From Xestospongia muta (lineage: Eukaryota; Porifera; Demospongiae; Haplosclerida; Petrosiidae), in contig OY848921.1 of NCBI GenBank assembly GCA_963693285.1, positions 5,141,497 through 5,205,496 on the forward strand: a DNA stretch of 64,000 bases, written 5' to 3'. Numbering within the stretch: the first letter of the stretch is position 1; the number at the start of each line of letters is the position of its first letter. The notes under the pieces are model-generated. The model made no database searches and was not told the DNA's origin. It saw only the letters and a list, made by a program, of their open reading frames with translations. Positions 55,483 to 64,000 of this stretch are shown piece after piece. The translations under genes and the position numbers were made by a program.

Positions 55483-57458
55483 GTTGTATTTTAACAAAGC
55501 AGAAAAGTTATCTGTCTTAAGTATTTATGTAATGATGATAATTGTTAATACAAAAATAGTTGACTGTGAGTAATGCTACATGTAATAATATTACCAATAA
55601 TTTTTAATTAGGTAAAAGGTATTGTTTATTAATTTTAATATAATAATTGTATTTATAGTTATGTATAATCACGTGAGAATTTTGTTTGGAATTTACTTAC
55701 TTTGGGGTGTATTCTAGTGAGGCGAAGATTAGAGTAAAGTAAGTCCTAGTAAAATACGTTTTATCAAATTAAATTGTTGAGTTTTTACACATTATGGGAC
55801 ACAATATAGTTAATAAAAGTTTTATAATGGGTTAGGATTGTGTTTTGTGTTATATCCAGATCTAGATACTCGACAATCTCAGTATCTTCTAATAAACAAG
55901 GTCAAAGCTGGGCAGTAAGCTTGTCTAACATGTAATCTTATCAGAGCCCCTAATCATTTAACACATGTAGTCATCAATGAATCATCAGTGATTACAAGTC
56001 TGGTAGTAGTATATCATATGAGCTTGCTTTTCTTGGATCCTACTGCCTTTCTGGTTTTATCTGTGACTGAATTCATAGATGTTAGAGAGGTACTACTCTA
56101 ATATCTATGCTGTACTACAATTATTAGGCCTATTTATCTCCATGGACAAGATTGAGTATAAGATTATGATAGCAGCAGACACACAAACGTCTAGCAAGTC
56201 TTAACATCAGCATTATTGTGTTTTTAATGTTTCCTTATTGTACCTTTCTATTATTTACATGTACATGTACATGTACATATAGGTGAAAATGTATACCTAC
56301 ATGTACAACTACATGTACACGTACAAAAAGGTGTTGTTATGAAGTCTAGGTCTACTGTAGTGACATAAATTAGTTCCTACTTGTAGTGACTAGTTTGTCA
56401 TTCATTCAGCTAGGGAAGTAATTTTGAAATTTTGGAAAATATTGATGTAGAGTTTGTATTTTAATGAATTAGAAGAAATAGAGGTACCTTTACCATTATG
56501 GTCTATATATCTAAATTATTGTCTATCCAATTTATTTAATTGTATTCCAATCTAGTCATATCACCAGGTCCACTCACACTTGATATATTAATAGTTTATT
56601 GTTGATAGTTTAGGGTTATTCATACTTTATAAACATCTGAGCTTCTTATTAAAATCATATCAGTTATAATATTATCCAATAGAAATAGTAACACTTGACA
56701 TTTATAATGAAAAGAATCGACTTTTTTGCTAAGTCAATTAATATTTACAAATTGATAGATATGTACTAAGAGTGATTATTGGTGTATATGTATTTGGTTA
56801 TTGTTACTAACCTAACTGCATGTGTCAGGATGTTGTAGTATATAATTTAATTTTTTATAGTGAGAATATGCATAAGGCAAAGGAAGGGCTTATTATGAAC
56901 ACATATGGGTTCTGTCACTCCTTTAGAGAATGATAAATTTGTTATTCCTGTATTACTAGTTCGCATAGCAATTTCTGTAACTACTAGTTCTTATGTAATA
57001 TTGTTGTACTTAAAGGCAAAGGCAGATTGTGTTAACATATTCTATTAATAAATATGTATGTGTGTAGGCTATGGTCAATTCAATTGTTAGTAGTTGTAGT
57101 TTATGTGTGTTACTTGTACTTGTTCACACATTGTTGTCACCGATTATTATATTAAATGAATATGTTGTTTTTAAAGCATTGACAAATTTAATACTACTAA
57201 ATACTTATATGGTGATATAATAATATAGGTCCTGTATAGTCGGTGATGTAGGAATGTAGATATAGTTTACCTTTGAGATAAACATAATTATACTAATCAC
57301 TGGTATAATTATAATCATGCTATTAGTTATTAGGCTGTAATACAGTCTATACATGTTATCAAAATTTTTCTGAAAAGAAACACATATTTTCTAAACTACA
57401 TAATATATTTATAATGACAAAGAAGTTAAAAATGGTTTGTTGTGATGTTTTTATATAG
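55483..57458. promoter_or_regulatory. Upstream region of PARP14-like gene C
   Basis: Duplicate of 43966-45929 with scattered substitutions and indels; no coding ORF of note. It holds a short (TACATG)n-like patch near 56255-56320. As for gene B, the ATG (57459) follows an acceptor (tttttatatag), so transcription must start further upstream. Confidence 0.6.
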
Positions 57459-60400
57459 ATGGCTGATCTGACTGACTACTATATCACAGTTGACAGTGAT
57501 AAAGATGATGAGATGTCTTCTGATGAAGATTCTGTTTATAGTAGTAGTACTACTAGTTCATCATGTGATCAACCCTCGACAATTTATGTTGGTAAATTTC
57601 CACCTTTCATTAACGAAGGTCAACTACGATCTCATTTTCAGCAGTTTTCTCCATCTATTACAAAAGTAGCCATTGTGAGAGATAAAGGAACAAAATCATC
57701 TAAAGGATTTGCCTTCATACAATTCAATTCTGATGAGGTTGCTGACAGAGCAATCATTAGTCTAAATCGTTCCAAGCTTCTCGACAAGTATGTCATTAAT
57801 GTCAAAAATAAGAAGGAACGACGTAGTCGAAAAGGAAAGGGTGAATCAAGACAGCCTTTAATTAAAGTGTGGGTTGGTAATATATCTCCTGATACCACGA
57901 AAGAAGATTTAAGTCTACACTTTGCTGCATTTAAACAAAATATGAAACCAATACGTGATCTACTACAAAGTAAAGGCAGTGATAAATCATCTTCACAATT
58001 TGCATTTTTATTTTTCACGTCTGTTGAAAGTGCTCAGAAAGCAATATTAACAATGAATGGAACAATGCTTAAGAAGAGAAAACTTCGTGTTCAACTCAGC
58101 GAGTCTAAGAAAAAACAAATTAACCCAGCACAATCTTCTCCTACTGATATAACAAAAGATTCAGTGTCCCAAACTAAGCCAGTAGCATTGGAGACATTGT
58201 CTATCCCAACTGTCATTACCTTAACGAATGTTGCATCTGAAATTGACGACAGTGAACTTGAAGCACTTATAGAAGGTCATGGTACTGTTATTTCTGTTCA
58301 ATCAAATGATGTAGGCAATGGTACACGAAAAGCATCAATAACGCTTGCTACTTCTGAAGAAGCAGTCAAAGTAGCTAAAGAACTGAATGGTCAGAACTTC
58401 TTTGGGAAAGTTATGTCAGTCAAAGTTGGTGCACTATCTACAAAGGATGTTGTAGAGTCCAATACATCAGGAGAGAAAACCAAACAAAATTTGATTTTCA
58501 ATTCTCCACTTCAACAAGAGAAGAGGTGTGTTTATAAGATATCTGTAGTTAATACGGTACTTGTTCACTTTTTAATTAGCATACTGTTATGTTTAAATAT
58601 GTGTTATTTTCTGCCACTCATAGTTCAACCCAATCTGCCTTTAACCAACCTTTGTTACCATTGTCCTTGTCACCTCCTGTGTCTTTTGGCATTGCTCCTG
58701 CCAGCCACCACATGCATCCACAATCTAATTCAAATCAGGTCAAACCTGGACTGTCTCCAGAAGCATCTATATATCCTGTACATCAACCTCTAACTCAACA
58801 TCCTAGTCATCAAGGAAACAAGTATGTTGTTTATTAGTTAAATACATAAATGTATTGTTCTATATAAGCTACCTTAAACATACTATTGACTTCATTTATT
58901 AATTTTATCAAGTTTAATTAATTAGCATTATATGAAGTTACAATAACGCAGCAATGATGTGAAGCATTATTTATCTTCAAAGATTTGTACATGCTCTGAT
59001 TTTACTATACAAATTAAACCATATAACACAAATATTTGGTATATGAAAGTGTGATTTTCGTATTTAGCAATACTGTTATAAAGATTTTTGTCACATATTA
59101 CTAATATATGATGGACGTGCTTAAAATAATAACGGTGACTACTTGAAGCAAACAGAAAAAGAAACTTGATTTAACAGCTTCTAGACAAAACACAACTTTA
59201 AACTTAATGTTTTGATAAAAATCATTAAGTTTATAGGTCCAAATTTTATGCTATATAACACAAGTTGAATTACGTACAGCTAGATAGTTCACTACAATTG
59301 TACTTGCTAAGTCTAAACAGCTTCAAATCAAAATAGTAGATTATTACTAGATATAACATTATTAAAATTTATTATACATGTGTATAATCAATTTGTCATT
59401 TCCTTATTGTAGTTTGACATTCACACAGCCAATGTCACAACAACTGTATGACCTGTTCACTAAATTAGCATTATCTGATCTAACAACATTCCAACAAAGA
59501 GGAGGAACATTAAATTATCATCAAGGGAATGTCGTACTACAAGCTAAAAGTTACGATGAACTGACACAATTTCAGTCTATTGTCTTGAGTCGATATATTG
59601 AGAAATCTTTAGTATGTTCTCCCTCTCAATGGAACCAGCTTGTTGTAGTCAATGAATGTGGAATTAGAAAGATGGACGAATTGAAGTCTCCATTTGCTAC
59701 TAATCCTAATTTGATGATTATGGAGAAACCACCCCTCAATTTAAAGTTTGTGGGTACCAATGATGCAGTGACGAGTGCATACGACTACTTCTTTAGTGCT
59801 CTTAACAAAAACATACCAGTAGATAGGTAAGTCATATTTACATAAGGAACAGCCTTTATATTTCATGTATTGTCTATATTAGTTAATGAAATAATGCACT
59901 AGCACATTTTACTTCTTTTAATTACAGTGTTAAACTGGCGGCATTACAAAAGCTTTACCCTGTGCTTCATCAAACAGTATCTGAAAAGTTTCAAGTCATT
60001 CTTACTTATGGGAGTGGTTGCATTATTCTAAATGGTATACCACAAAATGTTTGCTCTGCTAGATGTGAAATTGAACAGTTGTTGTCAAAAATACAAGTTG
60101 GTCTATTACCTCCTCTCAATGATATTCTGTTTCTTTCCTTCAAGAGAAAGTTATCATCTCTGAATGAAGGGGTAGTCATTATAGACGACCCTAAAGGTAT
60201 TCGTTATCTTTGTTGCACTACAAGTGGTACACTTCAAGAGTTGCTTAAAATTAGCCAATCTCCATCTCAAAGAGAGGTTCGCATCATGTCCTCTACTGTT
60301 CAAGAAGAGTTAAATACCAAGTATTCCAAAGATGTTGAGCTTATTGAGCATGATCACCTTGTTAAAATCACTTGGGAGGAGCAGAAGGCAATCTTGTGGG

Positions 60401-63400
60401 GCTTTGTAACATCCGACTTGAATTCTGCCAAGTCCAAGTTGTTGCGCAAAGTGAAAAGTTCGAGTAAAGTTCAGAGACCTCTTCAAACCTCACCTGTTAT
60501 AGCTGCTTACATATATCATATCCTTTTTAAACAAGATCATTCAGTAGAAACCAAAACGTTTTTGTCGTGCCTCAAGGTACAACTGACGTCAGAAAATGAA
60601 ACAGTTTATATTGAAGGCCCAGTCAGTTCTATTGCAGAAGAAGAGAAGAAAGTGATCAACTTCTTTGCTCCTCCTGAGCTCTTGTACAAAGCATTTACAT
60701 ATGACTCTGATTGTCGTTTCATTTCACAAATTGAAAGCACTTGTCTTCGTGACTTACACAAACAATGTCAGTTTACTTACCTCATCACAAAACGCTCTAA
60801 ATGCTGTCCCACTCCAGAGAGAAAAACTATCCCAGATAAAGCAGTGTCTCAACGTAGACACTCTTCCTCTTCTGAAAGTGAAAAAGAATGGGGTTTTACT
60901 ATTACTGTGTATAGCACTAATACAAATGACTTTGAGCAAGTGTGCTCTGTTTTACAGGTAAGCATATATAGTTGTTTATTTCCATACACGTAATACATTT
61001 TGTGAATTATATACAAACTATTTAGGAGACACTGTTCCTATTTTGTAGGCCTTGAATCCTTGTATGGAGAAGTTTTTAATTCCTTCCAAGTCAGCTGATC
61101 ACATTCTGAAAACAAAGGGTCAACTTGAGAAAAAACATTCAGTAAGAATTTTTGTTTACAAGTCAGACCCAACAACAGCAGCAATATATGGAATTCGAGA
61201 CTGTGATATAGCTATGTGTCGTGAAGCTTTGGAGGCGTCACTTTTTGTTTCAAGGAAGATTAATATCAATGGTTATAAAGCTATTTATCTTGAGACAAAA
61301 TGCTCCAATCAAATAGAGGAATATCAAAAAAGATGTCACAAATTTTCAATGCCAACACCAAAAAAATCAGATAAGTTGTCTGAGAATTGCTTTGTTCTTG
61401 TGGTAGGTAGACCTTCTGATGTAGAGTCTGTGTGTATTGATTTGGAGAGACTTCTTGATAATTTTTCAGTGGAAACACTTACTATTACTTGTCCCCGGTA
61501 CATTGCTGGTGCATGGAAACGAAGGTGGGGTCAAGTGAAGGATGAGTTAGAAAAGAGTCATAATGTTATTATTAGTTTTAATGAAAGTGGTGACCATCAT
61601 GTTAGTAGAATAGACAGTTCATTGATAACTAGTCGCACATCATCAGAACATGTGGTCATTCATTTTGTAATTTTTGGTCCTAACAAAGATAATGTGGCTG
61701 GAGCTCGTATGATATTAGAAGAACGAGAAAATGGACAGGTCATCAGTAAAATAATTCCAATTCGGAAATATTATCCTTCAGTTTCAAATCCAGGAGCTCT
61801 TGTCAAATACCTTCAGTTGGACCACTTCATGGTTTGGTTGAAAATTGAAGGCAATCAACTTTGCCTTAGTGCTCCTTGTACAGCGACAACTGATCTTGAG
61901 GAAGCAAACATAGTTCTAATGAATTACTTGGAGAAGATGTCACCAAAATCTGTCTCTCTTGAATATATTGATGATGTAATCTCAGAAGTGCTTAGTTCAA
62001 ATGGTGAGTCTATACTTGAGGAAGCAATGGCAGCAGCAAAGCATCACAAAGTAATTGTAAGTGTAAACTACACAGCTAGACCTGGAGTTAGTTTCACTCT
62101 GACTGGCTGTCAAGAGAGTCTTGATGTTGTGAAGCCAATGGTTGAAACAGCTGTTGAAAAGATAAAGGCAAGTATTGACACCTGTCAATTGCCAGTAGAT
62201 TATCTAAAAGTTCCGTATTTTGAGACTGAAGAATTCAAAAAGCTTGGAGATTTAGTTAAGAAGCAATATTGTGTTGTAATCGGAAAACCTTTAGGTGGTG
62301 CTAATGAAACCACAACGTTTCCATTAAAAGAAGAGAAGGCATTTCAATGGTCATTTCAAAATGATCAATTGGCTTTTCAACCTTATGCAGCTGAAGAGTC
62401 TGAGCAACTTGAATTCTGGTATCAGACTGGAAATACTGGTAAATTGAAAATTGGGAAATTCACATACGCTTTTGATTTCAACACCATGATACAACACAAC
62501 ACTCAAAATGGCAAAACACGCAGAATAAAAAGAACAATAGGAGATGAGAAAACTGCTACTTCTTGTAAATCTAATGTTACAATCCGTGGACCTACAGATG
62601 GTGTTCGTAAAACAATAACACTATTGCAGGCTCAACTGGAAAGTTATGAAGAATCTCTTGATAGAACAGTCCCTCAGCGTATGGAGTCTTCATCAAGAAT
62701 GGATAGTAAAGTGGCTGTATTGTTTGGTACAACTACTCATATTGTAAAAGATGCATTGTCTGGTATGCAGAGACGTCTCATCACTCATATAGGAACTGTG
62801 ACTGGTATTAAAGCTCAAACCCCTAGAGAATGGGAGCCGCAAAGTCGTACAATAGAGCTGTTTAATATACCTCATGGGTCTGTTGAACATTCTCGTGTTA
62901 TAGGAAAATTCACGGCAACCATGCCTAATGCCAATGTAATGTCTGTACAACGAGTACAAAATCAATACCTTTGGGAAAAATTCATACATCATAAAGGTAT
63001 GATTGAAAAAAAAAATGGTGGACAAGCTAATGAAAAGGAGTTGTTTCATGGAACAAGATCAAACAATCCACGTCAAATCTATGATTCTGAGGAAGGGTTT
63101 GATATGCGATTCAGTGCTTCAGGTATGTGGGGTCAAGCCAACTATTTTGCAGTCAATGCTAGCTATTCTAACAACTATGCATATACTTTGACAAATGGAC
63201 AAAGGCAAATCTTTTTAGCCAGAGTACTCACTGGTGCAAGTTATTATTGTTCACCAAATAATACACTTCGTATGCCTCCCAAGATACCATCATATGAAAC
63301 TAGTGCTAGTATTGCTGTTCAGCTCAGTGAAATTCGTTATGACACAGTAAATGGAATGACACGTGGATCTGCTGTCTACATGACTTATGACAACTTAAAA

Positions 63401-63445
63401 GCATACCCAGCTTATCTTATTACTTATGAGAACAGACTAGGTTAA
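57459..63445 (+). CDS. PARP14-like mono-ADP-ribosyltransferase C, without macro domain (3x RRM, KH-like, 1x WWE, ART)
   Basis: Five exons in frame: 57459-58525, 58624-58821, 59413-59826, 59928-60957 and 61049-63445, giving 1,701 residues. Exons 1-3 are near identical to those of gene B (three RRMs, then the TQPMSQQLYDLF module). Exon 4 stays colinear with gene A's exon 4 (same length, 1,030 bp). Exon 5 is 1,161 bp (387 codons) shorter than in A and B. After VKKQYCVVIGKPLGG it passes directly, near 62295-62340, to KAFQWSFQNDQLAFQPYA, the third WWE. The macro domain and first two WWE are therefore absent, with the frame kept. The ART domain has LFHGTRSNNPRQ, ANYFAVNASYS and VYMTYDNLKAYPAYLI (His-Tyr-Val). 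The rear half is clearly more diverged from A and B than they are from each other. It is probably active as an enzyme but unable to bind ADP-ribose through a macro domain. Confidence 0.9.
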
Positions 63446-63677
63446 CTTTTTTTCTGAGAATTTGTTCATTACAGCTGACTGAATCAGACAGACTTAATTA
63501 AATGCATGTTAAATTGTCATTCTTTTGAGTTGATTACCTTATTAGCACGCACCTGTAAATAATTTAGATAACAGGTTTAAATGAACAAAAATGGGTGAAT
63601 AAATAACAGTCTAAATGAACAATGAGTGAATAAATGAGTAATTGAACAAACGATTTAATCAAAATTATTGTTCAAAA
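63446..63677. other. 3' flank of PARP14-like gene C
   Basis: AT-rich. It contains a loose repeat of tgaacaa/gtgaataaat (about 63580-63690) with several AATAAA hexamers (for example near 63598 and 63631) that could serve for polyadenylation of gene C. Confidence 0.5.
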
Positions 63678-63938
63678 TTAGTCATTTTTGTTCAGTTTCG
63701 GCAGGATCATCAACACTTTGATAACCATATGGGTAGTGCCAATCACAACTCGGTGGATATAGATTGTATTTTGGAAAAAAGGTCCTGTGAAGTTGGGCCA
63801 CATGCCACATGAAAACTGGTGGAGATGAGAACATACTGTGCAGTTGTTATAATGGCAGTGCACGAACCACTCCCTTAAAATTTTCATTGTACATCGAGTA
63901 GACTTATGGTTTTTGGCACAATTTTTTCTCCAATTCAC
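63678..63938 (-). other. Unidentified open frame at the window edge
   Basis: A minus-strand frame of 86 codons, rich in Cys, His and Trp (CHYNNCTVCSHLHQFSCGMW). A 1-bp shift near 63775 would give an alternative tail with FPKYNLYPPSCDWHYPYGY. It may be part of a gene or mobile element that continues past 64000. I do not recognise it and it could be non-coding. Confidence 0.25.
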
Positions 63939-64000
63939 AAACTTCTTCTTGGAGTAACTGACTCAAAGCGACTGTTCTTTAACGAAAGAGACAGCCTTCT

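Overview
The window looks like genomic DNA of an early-branching animal, most probably a demosponge. It is AT-rich, its genes are split by GT-AG introns that are often 50-600 nt, and it carries animal genes (BCL7, a RECK-like protein) plus a PARP14-type family. The species call is an inference, made without any database search.

Left part (1-19014), minus strand: three tandem housekeeping genes. CDC45, the replicative helicase subunit, spans 19014-11165. BCL7, a SWI/SNF (BAF) subunit, starts only 88 bp after the CDC45 stop (11076-9055). A class III PLP-dependent phospho-lyase of the ETNPPL/PHYKPL family follows (8724-671). Their introns hold microsatellites and at least two copies of a fold-back repeat. 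CDC45 is divergently paired, across 413 bp, with a secreted or membrane-anchored RECK-like inhibitor on the plus strand (19428-23296). That protein has thyroglobulin type-1, antistasin-like and Kazal modules and a RECK-type C-terminus.

Middle (23297-31693), minus strand: a long coiled-coil protein of unassigned family (31693-25473). A decayed copy of its 3' end lies at about 23930-24490. Between the copy and the gene sits a broken fragment of a PARP14-like gene (about 24530-25200).

Right part (34018-63445), plus strand: a tandem cluster of three large PARP14-like mono-ADP-ribosyltransferase genes, here called A, B and C, and one mosaic pseudogene D (about 42490-43970). They combine RRM, KH-like, macro, WWE and ART domains differently. 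A has one N-terminal RRM, an RRM-like domain, one KH-type module, a macro domain, three WWE and ART. B has three N-terminal RRMs, two KH-type modules with an RRM-like domain between, a macro domain, three WWE and ART. C has three RRMs, one KH-type module, one WWE and ART, with no macro domain. B is a chimera: a C-type front half joined in frame near position 48956 to an A-type rear half, with an ART domain of D type. Two short stretches at the macro domain of A and B differ only by amino-acid-changing substitutions. The cluster looks like a fast-evolving family shaped by unequal crossing-over, deletion and gene conversion, as expected for innate-immune effectors; the immune role is inference. 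It is the most interesting system in the window.
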